Shown here: positions 19,021-27,910 of the stretch, in pieces | Position numbering within the stretch: position 1 is the stretch's first letter | Layout of the letters: each line of letters begins with the position of its first letter | Source of the DNA: an uncultured Shewanella sp. | Lineage (GTDB): Bacteria; Pseudomonadota; Gammaproteobacteria; Enterobacterales; Shewanellaceae | DNA: 64,000 nt | Direction of reading: 5' to 3' | Assembly: GCF_947497935.1 (NCBI RefSeq) | Contig: NZ_CANMIO010000004.1 | Location: 124,001 to 188,000, forward strand | Position numbers and translations under genes: made by a program | The notes under the pieces: generated by a model | Told to the model about the DNA's origin: nothing | Databases searched by the model: none | The model's input: the letters and a program-made list of their open reading frames with translations, nothing else

Positions 19021-19290
19021 ATGGACAATCAGCAAGACAGTTACATGACTGAAGAAACCCTAATTGAAACAGTCGAAAATCAAATCGCCGACGGTGAGCC
19101 TAAAAAGGTAAAAGAAACGCTAATGCGTTTGGTGATGACAGGCACGCCACGCGAAGAAGCAATTCAATGGATGGCCTGTGCGCTAGCCATTGAAGTTAGC
19201 GATGTGATGCTAAATGGCGCGTCATTTAACGAAAAGCGTTACAACCAACATTTAGATGCCATGCCAAATTTAGACTGGATGGAAGACTGA
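19021..19290 (+). CDS. Small conserved-looking cytoplasmic protein, function unknown
   Basis: 89 residues, acidic, probably all helical, with no signal peptide and no cysteine cluster. It contains EPKKVKETLMRLVMTGTPREEAIQWMACAL. An early Met at residue 9 (MTEETLIETVENQI) is an alternative start. It has codon use and composition like a real gene and a clean stop, but I do not recognise the family. The next gene starts 60 bases on in the same direction, yet shows a different character, so an operon is not assured. Confidence 0.62.
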   Translation: MDNQQDSYMTEETLIETVENQIADGEPKKVKETLMRLVMTGTPREEAIQWMACALAIEVSDVMLNGASFNEKRYNQHLDAMPNLDWMED

Positions 19291-19350
19291 TATAAGCTTC
19301 TTAATATCAGCCTTCTTATTACCAATCGCTGTAGTATCAACTTATCTCGC

Positions 19351-20232
19351 ATGTTAAGTGGTGTTCTCGTTGCTACGTTGTTTGGGCTTTCTATACAAGA
19401 AAGCCCAGCGCATCAAGCTAAGTTGACACCAAGTCCTACAACTAAAACCATAGCTACAACAAACAGAGAATTAACCGTGAGCCAGCCACATATACTGACA
19501 TTAGATGATGTATCGTTTGATAAAAGTAGAGGCAGAATTAATGTGTATCATGGTAATTATCAACACATCATTATCCCCGATAATTTTGATGGTATCCCGG
19601 TTACTGAGATCTGGGACTATGCTTTTTCAGAGGCTGAGGAGTTAAGCGAAGAATTCGAAGAGCTCCCAGAGAGCCCAATCGCCAGCATCGTTATTCCTAA
19701 TACAGTAACTAAAATCGGCGAAAGTGCGTTTCGACGCAATGCCCTAACCCAGATTGATATTCCTACTTCGGTCACTCGGATCGGCTATTATGCCTTTGCA
19801 GAAAACGCATTAACTCACGTCGATATTCCAGACTCAGTGACAGAAATCGTAGAGGGTGCATTTGCCAAAAATGCCTTAACTCACGTGACTCTGCCAAATT
19901 CATTGACTGAAATTAATGAGCGAGTGTTTCAAGATAATTCGTTAACCCATTTAGTGCTGCCAAACTCAGTAACCATGATTGGCGACAGAGCATTTTCTAA
20001 CAATGCCATCAACAAGATTAGTATTCCAATGTCAGTAACTGAAGTTGGTGAAGAAGCGTTTGCCAGCAATGCTATAAGCTATGTATTGCTCCCGACATCG
20101 ATCACTTACATGGGTGACGATGCCTTTATCAATAATCCGTTAAGGGGCCGACCGATTAAAGGCTTTGGCAAGAAAAAACCACCTAGAGAACTCACCGATG
20201 AAGAGTTTCTAGAAGCAATAGGTGACTTATAA
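19351..20232 (+). CDS. Secreted BspA-like leucine-rich repeat (LRR_5) protein
   Basis: 293 residues with an N-terminal hydrophobic segment (SGVLVATLFGLSI), so probably exported. From about residue 108 to 260 there are six or seven repeats of 23 residues of the form IPNSVTxIGxxAFxxNALTHVxI, the TpLRR/BspA-like type often found in surface proteins that bind ligands or hosts. The start has no clear ribosome-binding site, and an in-frame stop at 19288 leaves no better ATG. The repeats occupy the whole C-terminal half. Ligand and location are unknown. This repeat class is commoner in Bacteroidetes, spirochaetes and protists than in gammaproteobacteria. Confidence 0.82.
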   Translation: MLSGVLVATLFGLSIQESPAHQAKLTPSPTTKTIATTNRELTVSQPHILTLDDVSFDKSRGRINVYHGNYQHIIIPDNFDGIPVTEIWDYAFSEAEELSEEFEELPESPIASIVIPNTVTKIGESAFRRNALTQIDIPTSVTRIGYYAFAENALTHVDIPDSVTEIVEGAFAKNALTHVTLPNSLTEINERVFQDNSLTHLVLPNSVTMIGDRAFSNNAINKISIPMSVTEVGEEAFASNAISYVLLPTSITYMGDDAFINNPLRGRPIKGFGKKKPPRELTDEEFLEAIGDL

Positions 20233-20244
20233 GGTTAAGTCACC
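20221..20244 (+). other. Hairpin overlapping the LRR gene stop codon
   Basis: GGTGACTT / AAGTCACC forms a perfect 8-bp stem with an 8-base loop around the stop codon. No T-tract follows. It may stabilise the mRNA 3' end. Confidence 0.4.
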
Positions 20245-20262
20245 CTCAAACTTGGGGTAGGC

Positions 20263-20320
20263 AATCAAGCTGCGCTTGACCTTGGAGTTAGCCTTCACCT
20301 AACGTCGCGGCGCTTTGCCC
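20263..20320 (-). repeat. Dispersed short repeat, family 4, copy B
   Basis: Reverse complement contains GGGCAAAGCGCCGCGAC and GTCAAGCGCAGCTTGATT, matching 3561-3577 and 3582-3599. It has extra sequence between the blocks, including an inverted GTTAGG...GGCTAAC-like segment. Confidence 0.6.
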
Positions 20321-20370
20321 GCTTCAAGCCTTTAACCCTTGGCATCAATCACTCTCAACTGAAATTGAGA

Positions 20371-20416
20371 AAACAAAAAAGCCTCCATCGATAAGATGAA
20401 GGCTTTTGTTTTTTAG
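20371..20416. terminator. Bidirectional terminator between LRR gene and fccA
   Basis: AAAAGCCT...AGGCTTTT stem with inner CATC/GATG-like pairing. A T-run (TTTTGTTTTTT) follows on the plus strand and an A-run precedes it, so it can end both the plus-strand LRR gene and minus-strand fccA. Confidence 0.8.
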
Positions 20417-20466
20417 TCTGAGGCTGAAACTTAACTCAAATCCCAACCCCGACTAACAATCTAAGA

Positions 20467-22257
20467 TTAGTTTTTCTTAGAGTAAGCCGCTGCATTTTCA
20501 CCAGCCATTCTACCGAAGGTGACGATATCAGAGATAGCGTTACCACCTAGACGGTTAGCACCGTGAACACCACCAGTCACTTCACCCGCGCCGTATAGAC
20601 CTGGGATAACTTGCTGCTTCGCATTCATGATTTCAGCTTTAGAGTCAATCTTTACGCCGCCCATAGTGTGGTGAACACCAGGAGTAACTTCGATTGCGTA
20701 GTAATTACCTTCGTTAAGGGCACGAGGTAGGTTTGGACGACCAAAGTCAGTGTCCTTACCGCTCTTAAGTAGGCTGTTGTAGCGCGCAACAGCTTCAGTT
20801 AAGTTCTTACCATCAATACCTGTCATCTCACCTAGTTTAACTAGCGAGTCAGCACTTGGAACAACACCTAGACCGATATACTTATCAATCTTACTTAGTG
20901 ACTTACGTACAGAGTCATCAAAGATTAGGAACGCAGACTTACCAGTTTGGTTCAAAATCGCTGCAGATGCCTTATCACGTGTGGTGATTTCGTTGACGAA
21001 ACGCTTACCTTCACGGTTAACCAAGATAGCGCCGTTACCACGAACCGCTTCAGTTACCATCACACCACCTTTAACCGATAGTGTTGGGTGAGCCTGGATG
21101 TATTGTAGATCTGTCATCGCCGCGCCAGCATTACCTGCTACATCGATACCATCACCAGTCGCACCTGGTTGGTTAGTAGAGATAAAGCCTTTTAGCTTAG
21201 GATCAAGCTTAGATACACGCTCGTTGTTCTTAGCGAAACCACCAGTTGCTAGGATAACGGCGTCAGCTTTAATCCAGTAGTAGCCCTTGTACATGCCTTT
21301 AACGAGTAGACCTTTAACGTTGCCTTTGTCGTCTTTAAGGATTTCAATACCACGGGTGTTCATGCGCATATCAACGTCACGCTTAACCGCGTTATCGTAA
21401 AGCACTTGGATTACGTGAGCACCAACACCTGCACCGCCAGTTGGACGGTGTGAACGGTTTGCAGAAGCACCACCCATACGACCTACGTCGTTAAGGTCTG
21501 CGCCCATAGCGGTTAACCAATCAACAGAACCTTTAGAGTGTGAAGTTAATACTTCGACTAACTCTGGCTCGTTTAGGTCACGACCACCTTTCATAGTGTC
21601 TTTGTACATAGACTCAACACTATCTTTAATACCTTTGGCTTTTTGCTGATCAGTCCAAGCAGCGTTCATACCACCGGCTGCTAGCTTAGCGTTACCGCCA
21701 ATAACAGGCTCTTTCTCGATTAGAATCACTTTAGCGCCGTGATCATGTGCAGATACTGCAGCAGAGAAACCTGCACCACCAGAACCTACAACCACAACAT
21801 CAACTGTGTCACGTGGTGCTTCGGCTAGTGCCGCTGCACGGTCTGATTGGTCTTTTAATAACTCATCGATGCTTGGCTCGTGACGTTCCCACTTCTTAGT
21901 GTATGGCATGTCAAAGTCGAAGCTGTGGCAAGAGTCACAGTAAACCATCGATTTTTCGTGAGCGCTGTGACAAGAAGTACAAGCCACATCGCCAGGGAAA
22001 TGAGATTCATGGGCGTTGTAGTGCTCATGTTTAGTTTCTTCAGCAACTTCAGCGAGCGTACCGTGACAAGCAACGCATTGCTCGTTCTCATAGGTTAGGC
22101 TGTCGTTTGAAAGCTCACCGTCTGGCATGTGGCAGCTATCACACTCTTGGTTTTCACCGTGGAATTCTGCCAAGTTGTCAGCCGCGATTGCGTTAGACAT
22201 AAAGCCTGCTGAACCAAGAAGTGTTGCGATACACACTGCTTTTTTAAAGTTTTTCAT
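20467..22257 (-). CDS. fccA: Periplasmic tetraheme flavocytochrome c fumarate reductase
   Basis: Soluble fumarate reductase (Fcc3/FccA) of Shewanella type, 596 residues. It takes electrons from the CymA quinol pool and reduces fumarate to succinate in the periplasm. The Sec signal peptide ends AIA around residue 25. Four CxxCH hemes are at 39, 61, 93 and 107. The FAD domain starts with [14 protein letters not shown] (about 153). Active-site stretches are [28 protein letters not shown] and HGANRLGGN, holding the His and Arg residues known for Fcc3. It is divergent from a two-component system across 407 bases, so that system may regulate it. Confidence 0.96.
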   Translation of the reverse strand: MKNFKKAVCIATLLGSAGFMSNAIAADNLAEFHGENQECDSCHMPDGELSNDSLTYENEQCVACHGTLAEVAEETKHEHYNAHESHFPGDVACTSCHSAHEKSMVYCDSCHSFDFDMPYTKKWERHEPSIDELLKDQSDRAAALAEAPRDTVDVVVVGSGGAGFSAAVSAHDHGAKVILIEKEPVIGGNAKLAAGGMNAAWTDQQKAKGIKDSVESMYKDTMKGGRDLNEPELVEVLTSHSKGSVDWLTAMGADLNDVGRMGGASANRSHRPTGGAGVGAHVIQVLYDNAVKRDVDMRMNTRGIEILKDDKGNVKGLLVKGMYKGYYWIKADAVILATGGFAKNNERVSKLDPKLKGFISTNQPGATGDGIDVAGNAGAAMTDLQYIQAHPTLSVKGGVMVTEAVRGNGAILVNREGKRFVNEITTRDKASAAILNQTGKSAFLIFDDSVRKSLSKIDKYIGLGVVPSADSLVKLGEMTGIDGKNLTEAVARYNSLLKSGKDTDFGRPNLPRALNEGNYYAIEVTPGVHHTMGGVKIDSKAEIMNAKQQVIPGLYGAGEVTGGVHGANRLGGNAISDIVTFGRMAGENAAAYSKKN

Positions 22258-22446
22258 CTCATTTCCTCGCCTTTTTATTGCTGCTATCGGCAGCGCAAAA
22301 AGCTATCACGTTATATTCAACGGTCGTTAACGCCGTCTTAAATACTCAATTCGAGGTAATTGTCTGCCCATTAACAAAAGCCATCAACAACAGAGTCCGG
22401 ATCACTTGAGAAACTGAACAGTCGATCACAGCTTGCGAAACGGCTC

Positions 22447-22491
22447 ATGCAAACATGCATAACCTGATAGCCAGTTATGCAAAAATGCATA
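22447..22491. promoter_or_regulatory. Two 15-bp direct repeats in the fccA / sensor kinase intergenic region
   Basis: ATGCAAACATGCATA (22447-22461) and ATGCAAAAATGCATA (22477-22491) differ at one base and start 30 bases apart, about three helical turns, so a dimeric protein could bind both on the same face. ATGCAT is itself palindromic. They lie between fccA and its neighbouring two-component genes. A related GCAATGCATTAAAAGC occurs at 22600-22615. Confidence 0.5.
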
Positions 22492-22664
22492 GGACTAAGT
22501 TAACAAGATCACAAACTGACTAAAATGCAAAGTTTAGTCTATGCGAAGGAATATAAAAACGAGCAAAACCAAGGACTCGACAGAGTTTAAAACCAATTTG
22601 CAATGCATTAAAAGCGAGAAACCCCGCACAGTTATCGTGTATAAGCTCATGCTAAGATTTCATT

Positions 22665-24683
22665 ATGAAAACATTTGTTAACTTAGTTTACAGTCTGTGC
22701 ACTCTTTACCTAATGGCATTCTCTTTTGCCGTCCATGCCGAGCCGACACATGAAAAGCAAAGTATCGTGTTTGGGGTTCACTCAAAGACGGCTCCATTAG
22801 AGTGGCGCAACAACGGGGTCGATCAAGGGTTTAATCTTGAATTGATGGACCGCATCGGTCAGCTCATGGGCAAACGCATAGTGATCCGTCGCAAGAGCTT
22901 TCAACAACTGCTAAACGATGTACATAACCGCGACTCACTCATTGATGTTATCGCAGTGGTCAGTCCCATCACTATCGATCGCGAGCTCAGTCAGTCCGAT
23001 CCCATTTATGCGACCCACGCCAAAGCGTATACCTTACAGGGAAAGTCATTTATCAATGGCTGGAACGACTTGGAAGGTAAGCGCGTAGCAATTAAAAAAG
23101 GCGCCTTTGTCGATGTGTATATCTCAGGTAAACAGCAGGACTTTACCCGTGTCGATGTCGACTTGTATGAAACCGGTTTTCAGTTACTGATAAAAGGCGA
23201 AGTTGATGTTGTGATTGCCGAAAACTTTGTTGCTCGACGACTCATGCCGCTGTACCCGTCGATAAGAAGCTCTAGCGATCCCTTGATCTATGGTGCCTTT
23301 AACTTTGTCAGTAACTATAAACATGCTGATATGATGGCCCAGATCAATGATGCCCTTAGACAATTAAAACTGTCAGGCGAGTACGACCAGTTAGTTAATA
23401 AGTGGTTTGGTACCGGCCGCGAAAAAGTCGACCTTAATTCTGCGCAGAAGAAAATGCTCTCCTTAGCCATTTTTGTCAGCTTACTCTCGGCTGTCGGCAT
23501 GCTGTTAACTGGTTATATCAGCCTGAGTCTACGCAGACGCTCTAAAGCACTTAAGCAAGAATTAGCACAACGTAAAAAGGCCGAAGAGGCAATTTCAAAT
23601 TTGTCGAGCCAGTTCCAATCGGTACTCGATGGTATTCCCCATGGCGTTACCCTGTTTAATCAACAAGGCGAATGCCTGTGGAGTAACGACAATAATAACG
23701 ACCTGCTCAATAACCCAGATTTTCACTATATTGATGGCGAAACCTTTAACTTAGGCCATGCCCTCTCTGGGGCGTTGGTTGAACAAAAGTCACAAACAGC
23801 CGACATGCAAATTAATAATCAGTATTGGCAACTGCAGCTACACCCGATTAGCAATCAACAAGTGGTCATATTGTTAGAAGAAGCCAGCGAGCAGCACAGG
23901 CTGCGCCAAGCTAATGACGAAGCCAGTCGCCTAGCTTCACTCGGTGAGCTCTCAGCCGGTATTGCCCATGAAATCAACAACCCGACGGGGATCATCATTC
24001 ATTCAATCGCCTTTATCAGTGACGCCCTAAAAGACTTGTCTGAAGCGAGCCATAACTATCAGCTGCAAAACCCTTTTTGGTCAGTTGCTGGTATGGCGCC
24101 TGAATTAGCGATAAACGAGCTCGACTTAAGCAGTCAGTCGATCCACGAAGGCGCCGAGCGCATAAGCCGAATCGTTAACGATCTTAAGCGTTATGCCTTA
24201 CCAACACTGACGAATGAATATCAACCCATTAGCCTTAATGAAGTGGTTGAAGTGTCGCTGCGCCTAACTGCCAATCAGACCAAGATATTTAACGTGACGA
24301 CCGATCTGCTGAGCCCAAGTCCCGTTGTTATCGGTGATGCACAGCAACTGCATCAAGTGCTAATCAACTTGATTCAAAACGCCTGCCATGCCATCAGGCA
24401 AGATGCCGACTGCTACGAAAGCGGTGAGCATATCAATATTAAAACCTGTGTCGAAGCTAGCCATATCTGCTTAATTGTTAGCGATAAAGGCGCAGGTATG
24501 GACAGAGCCACACTGCAAAGAATTACCGAACCTTTCTTTACCACTCGCCGCTCGAGTGGTGGCACGGGGCTTGGATTATCTGTGTGTAGCCGCATCATTA
24601 AAGAGCATAAAGCCGATATGCAGATCACCTCCCGCCTTGGCGAAGGAACCGTGATAAAAATACGCTTTCCGTTGGCGTATTAA
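22665..24683 (+). CDS. Membrane sensor histidine kinase with periplasmic solute-binding domain
   Basis: 672 residues. The signal/anchor is followed by a family 3 solute-binding (SBP_bac_3) domain (about 30-250) suited to sensing an amino or carboxylic acid, then a TM helix (about 265-287), a PAS-like segment (about 320-420), a HisKA H-box in LGELSAGIAHEINNPTG (about 428) and HATPase motifs NLIQNACHAI, DKGAGM and GGTGLGLSV. It acts with the response regulator 39 bases downstream. Divergence from fccA suggests fumarate or another respiratory substrate as signal, which is inference. All catalytic motifs look intact. Confidence 0.9.
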   Translation: MKTFVNLVYSLCTLYLMAFSFAVHAEPTHEKQSIVFGVHSKTAPLEWRNNGVDQGFNLELMDRIGQLMGKRIVIRRKSFQQLLNDVHNRDSLIDVIAVVSPITIDRELSQSDPIYATHAKAYTLQGKSFINGWNDLEGKRVAIKKGAFVDVYISGKQQDFTRVDVDLYETGFQLLIKGEVDVVIAENFVARRLMPLYPSIRSSSDPLIYGAFNFVSNYKHADMMAQINDALRQLKLSGEYDQLVNKWFGTGREKVDLNSAQKKMLSLAIFVSLLSAVGMLLTGYISLSLRRRSKALKQELAQRKKAEEAISNLSSQFQSVLDGIPHGVTLFNQQGECLWSNDNNNDLLNNPDFHYIDGETFNLGHALSGALVEQKSQTADMQINNQYWQLQLHPISNQQVVILLEEASEQHRLRQANDEASRLASLGELSAGIAHEINNPTGIIIHSIAFISDALKDLSEASHNYQLQNPFWSVAGMAPELAINELDLSSQSIHEGAERISRIVNDLKRYALPTLTNEYQPISLNEVVEVSLRLTANQTKIFNVTTDLLSPSPVVIGDAQQLHQVLINLIQNACHAIRQDADCYESGEHINIKTCVEASHICLIVSDKGAGMDRATLQRITEPFFTTRRSSGGTGLGLSVCSRIIKEHKADMQITSRLGEGTVIKIRFPLAY

Positions 24684-24722
24684 TATTGTGACTGAGCAGA
24701 TATTTAATAGGATTAGTATCAC

Positions 24723-26105
24723 ATGAAACTTGCTAGAAATATTCTCCTTGTTGACGACGAAGCCTCTTGGCTTAGAACACTCTCAATTACGCTTAATCGT
24801 CTAGTACCTGAAGCCAAAATCGATACCTGCGTCGATAGTCGTCAGGTGATGAGTCGACTGCAAACTGGAGATTATGCGCTAGTGCTACTGGATCTGACCA
24901 TGCCGTTTCACTCTGGTGAAGATCTGTTAGAGATGATCCGCAGTGAGTTTCCTAAAACCCGTGTGTTGATAGTGACAGGTGTTAACGAAGTCGACACTGC
25001 TGTGCGCTGCATTAAAAATGGCGCCTATGATTACTTTATCAAAACCGACAAGGTCGACGACTTAGCCCGCACCGTGCGCCGTGCATTAGAGGTGGTAGGC
25101 CTTGAGCGTAACTATCTACGCATCAAAGAGAGCTTTTTAAGCCGCACCCTAACCCGCCCAGAGGTATTCAATAATATCCTCACCTGCGAGCCCGCTCTGC
25201 TGGATCAGTTTCGCTATCTTGAGGCGGTGGCCCTAAGCCCTGAGCCTATTCTTATTCAAGGTGAAAGTGGTACAGGCAAAGATGAATTTGCCAAGTCGTG
25301 CCATCAGTTGATCTGCCCCGATGCGCCTTTTATTAACGTCAACTTAGCGGGGATCAGTACCTCGGCATTTGAGCTACAGTTATTTGGCCAACTGCACACA
25401 GGCGAAGATGGCAAGGTTAGCGCCCAGGCAGGCGTGCTGCATCAAGTACAATCTGGACTGCTGTATTTAAATGAAATTGGTGACTTACCGATTGAGGCTC
25501 AAGCAAAGCTTGTGGATGTAATTGAGCATAAACAGTATTATCCTATCGGCAGCGACAGAGCCTATCCGATATTATGTAAAATCATCACCTCCACCCAGCA
25601 CGACCTATTGGCGCTGAATCAAACGGGTAAGTTTAGAAGTGACTTGCTGTATCGCTTACGCTCACACACCATCAAGCTGCCACCACTGAGACAACGTAAG
25701 CTAGACCTGTCTATGCTTATCAATCACTTTATTTGTTTAGCAGCTAAGGATATGGGGCTGTCTGAGCCACAGCAACCTAGCTCATTGGCGCAGCAATTAT
25801 CAGATTATGACTTTCCCGGTAACCTGCATGAGCTCAAAGGCATGGTGTTTGATGCAGTGAGTCGCAGCGACGGGATTTCGCTTAATATCACCCCGTTTAT
25901 GGAAGCGATTAATCAGAGTAAGTCGAGCGTTCCCACTGACAGCGACCAGATTATCTTTCCTAAGAATTTACCCACTCTGGCGCAGATGAGCGATGCACTG
26001 ATTCAAGAAGCGATGAATCGCACCGCCAACAGCCAAACGGCAGCGGCGCAGATGCTTGGCATAAGCCAAAGCGCGCTGAGCCGGCGCATCACTAAAGAAA
26101 AGTAG
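24723..26105 (+). CDS. NtrC-family response regulator with degenerate AAA+ core
   Basis: 460 residues: receiver (about 5-125; LLVDDE, LVLLDLTMP, phosphoacceptor Asp near 59, Lys in YFIKTD), AAA+ (about 145-370) and a Fis-type helix-turn-helix (NSQTAAAQMLGISQSALSRRI). Walker A GESGTGKD and the arginine-finger region RSDLLYRL are present. The GAFTGA sigma54-contact loop is missing (LFGQLHTGEDGKVSAQ instead) and Walker B reads LLYLNEIG, with Asn for the usual Asp. It therefore probably does not drive sigma54 and may act as a plain DNA-binding regulator. It is paired with the kinase upstream. Likely targets are fccA and itself. Confidence 0.9.
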   Translation: MKLARNILLVDDEASWLRTLSITLNRLVPEAKIDTCVDSRQVMSRLQTGDYALVLLDLTMPFHSGEDLLEMIRSEFPKTRVLIVTGVNEVDTAVRCIKNGAYDYFIKTDKVDDLARTVRRALEVVGLERNYLRIKESFLSRTLTRPEVFNNILTCEPALLDQFRYLEAVALSPEPILIQGESGTGKDEFAKSCHQLICPDAPFINVNLAGISTSAFELQLFGQLHTGEDGKVSAQAGVLHQVQSGLLYLNEIGDLPIEAQAKLVDVIEHKQYYPIGSDRAYPILCKIITSTQHDLLALNQTGKFRSDLLYRLRSHTIKLPPLRQRKLDLSMLINHFICLAAKDMGLSEPQQPSSLAQQLSDYDFPGNLHELKGMVFDAVSRSDGISLNITPFMEAINQSKSSVPTDSDQIIFPKNLPTLAQMSDALIQEAMNRTANSQTAAAQMLGISQSALSRRITKEK

Positions 26106-26143
26106 TAAAGAAATAAACAACTTCGGCGGTTTAATCTAAAAAC

Positions 26144-26173
26144 AAAAATGCCAGCAAACTGCTGGCATTTTTA
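26144..26173 (+). terminator. Terminator after the response regulator gene
   Basis: AAAAATGCCAGC / GCTGGCATTTTT with a 5-base loop. A near-identical hairpin occurs at 27863 after a decayed copy of the same gene end. Confidence 0.9.
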
Positions 26174-26433
26174 GTTGTTAATCATTATCGCTCGTCATTC
26201 ACATTAATCAATCGTGCTAATCAATGGCGATTAAACCAAGGCTTGGAACGGGGCAAAGTTTGCTCTTGGAATCTAATTACCGCGCCTTGCACCACTTATT
26301 CAAGAGCATTAACCACGCCGCCAAAACTACATTTGCTAATAGTCATGATTCATTTAAACGCTACTTCGTACTGCTACCAACCAATTTAAGCACTGCTTGA
26401 GCCAAACAATAGACTAACCAAGACTCTTGCTTC
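26174..26433. other. Intergenic, no feature seen
   Basis: About 260 bases with no open frame of note, no strong hairpin and no repeat matching the families found elsewhere in the window. It lies between the convergent response regulator gene and the anchored protein gene. Confidence 0.5.
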
Positions 26434-27132
26434 TCAAAAATGATCTAACGTCAATGTGGACGGATCATCAGTTTCAATATAAAGCGCTTTAAAGTGTTTA
26501 TTGCCGTATTCGTCTTCTACAATATTTTTAAAGCTATAATTTTTAGCAAACTTAGCGAGCTCATCTACATCTTTATCGCTACCTTCAAAATCAAACGATA
26601 CGACACAAATTTTACCGGCACATGAATAATTCTCTGAATAAATTTCAATGCCGTCCATATCAAGCAGTTTTTCAACCAAAATGCTTTCGCGCAAAGCGGC
26701 ATTTTCTGATTGTTCTATTGTACTTACCCGTCTGACAAACTCATCAAAATCACCAACATTAAACGTATCAACAATCGCACCTTTAGAAACGGTTCCATTT
26801 TCCAGCACATATGCGGATGTAAGTCTGTCTGCATTTGAAAAGTTACCTTGGGTCAAATGCTCAAATTGAGAGAAAAACAAATCCTCTTCTTCGAGGTTTG
26901 TTTCAGAGTTAAGTTTAACATCGGCTGTATTGCTATTTAATAACGGGGATATTTCAACGTCTTGGGTGGAAATAATGGCATCACTTGAAGATACTGAAGT
27001 CGAAGCGCTACTTATGAGCTGCTTGTTAGATAAACGAGTCGTTGTTACTGATTCATCAGCTCGTTTGGTTTGATATAAATAAGCGAGACCTACGACTCCC
27101 AATAAACCTAAAGCGATAATTTTGTTAAGCAT
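26434..27132 (-). CDS. Membrane-anchored protein of unknown function
   Basis: 232 residues. One N-terminal TM helix (IIALGLLGVVGLAYLY, about 5-20) is followed by a Ser/Thr-rich linker and an acidic soluble domain, probably periplasmic, with two cysteines in YSCAGKICVVSFDFEG around 168-175 that could form a disulfide. No family is recognised. It starts 61 bases after a short peptide remnant in the same direction, so the two may once have formed a unit. Its location between the regulator gene and a decayed copy of that gene suggests local rearrangement. Confidence 0.6.
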   Translation of the reverse strand: MLNKIIALGLLGVVGLAYLYQTKRADESVTTTRLSNKQLISSASTSVSSSDAIISTQDVEISPLLNSNTADVKLNSETNLEEEDLFFSQFEHLTQGNFSNADRLTSAYVLENGTVSKGAIVDTFNVGDFDEFVRRVSTIEQSENAALRESILVEKLLDMDGIEIYSENYSCAGKICVVSFDFEGSDKDVDELAKFAKNYSFKNIVEDEYGNKHFKALYIETDDPSTLTLDHF

Positions 27133-27193
27133 AATTGTTTCATTCCTTTAAAACGATTAAAGCAGGAGAATGACTCTCCTACATAAACAAACT

Positions 27194-27365
27194 CTAATTA
27201 AGAGTACATAAAAGCCAACCTCCACCACTACACTTTATGGTAGTTTTTACACCGCTATGTGTGACAGTTCTAGGCCCAGATCCACAAGAAGAGCTCATAT
27301 CAGGCAAATCTCCATGAGCCGCTAACGAGCTAACTATCACGATTTCTAATAAATACCTTTTTCAT
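27194..27365 (-). pseudogene. Short secreted-peptide gene with a one-base frameshift
   Basis: ATG at 27365 with AGGGAA upstream reads MKKVFIRNRDS and stops. If one base of the A5 run after ATG (27358-27362) is removed, the frame reads about 56 residues to TAG at 27194: MKRYLLEIVIVSSLAAHG, which looks like a signal peptide, then a Gly/Ser/Cys-rich tail with SSSCGSG and KCSGGGWLLC. The intact-looking signal and clean 3' end argue for a recently broken gene, a slippage-switched gene or an assembly error. Too short for confident family assignment. Confidence 0.45.
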
Positions 27366-27696
27366 AAGTGATTCCCTATACTAATCGTAAGTCGTTAATT
27401 TGACACGCAGAAGCATAACAATTCGCCAACATTGATGCGAATCACATAGATTAATATGAAAAAAATAATATTAAAGGGAGTTAGCTAAAACATTAAGACA
27501 CTTGGGTATAGTCTATATCTAGCGCTCATGGCAGTGTAATGAAGGACGGTAAATCATATTGATTTAACGCTTAGTAAAAAAACAGCCCAAGTAGGTGCTC
27601 ACAGGTTCCTACTGTGCACTATCGCAACAACAGTATAAAACCAAGCAAATCATGCCCCACCTGCAAACCATTTGCCTTACTCATTAACTCAGTCAA

Positions 27697-27815
27697 TGTG
27701 ATTTCCTTAGCAACCAGCATGAGCTAAAGGGTATTGTCTCCGATGCTACTTGCAGCGGCGCAGATGCAATGCATAAGCCAATGCGCTTAGAGCCCACTGT
27801 TCACTAAAGAAAAAT
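27697..27815 (+). pseudogene. Decayed 3' remnant of a second response regulator gene
   Basis: 27697-27748 aligns with 25808-25859 and 27750-27815 with 26038-26104 of the intact regulator gene (shared CATGAGCT.AAAGG, GCAGCGGCGCAGATGC, CATAAGCCAA.GCGC and CACTAAAGAAAA). About 180 bases between the two blocks are lost. The terminator also matches (27863-27891). Frame is destroyed. It marks an old duplication of the regulator gene followed by loss. Confidence 0.7.
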
Positions 27816-27862
27816 AAGAGCAAGATAAGGCAAAATAAGAAGTAAGAAGTAAGAATAAAAAC

Positions 27863-27891
27863 AAAAATGCCAGCATAATGCTGGCATTTTT
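27863..27891. terminator. Terminator, near copy of the one at 26144; also serves the symporter gene
   Basis: AAAAATGCCAGC / GCTGGCATTTTT with loop ATAAT. T-runs exist on both strands, so besides being part of the regulator remnant it can end the minus-strand symporter gene at 27911. Confidence 0.88.
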
Positions 27892-27910
27892 ATTGAGTCA
27901 CTTAAACGAT

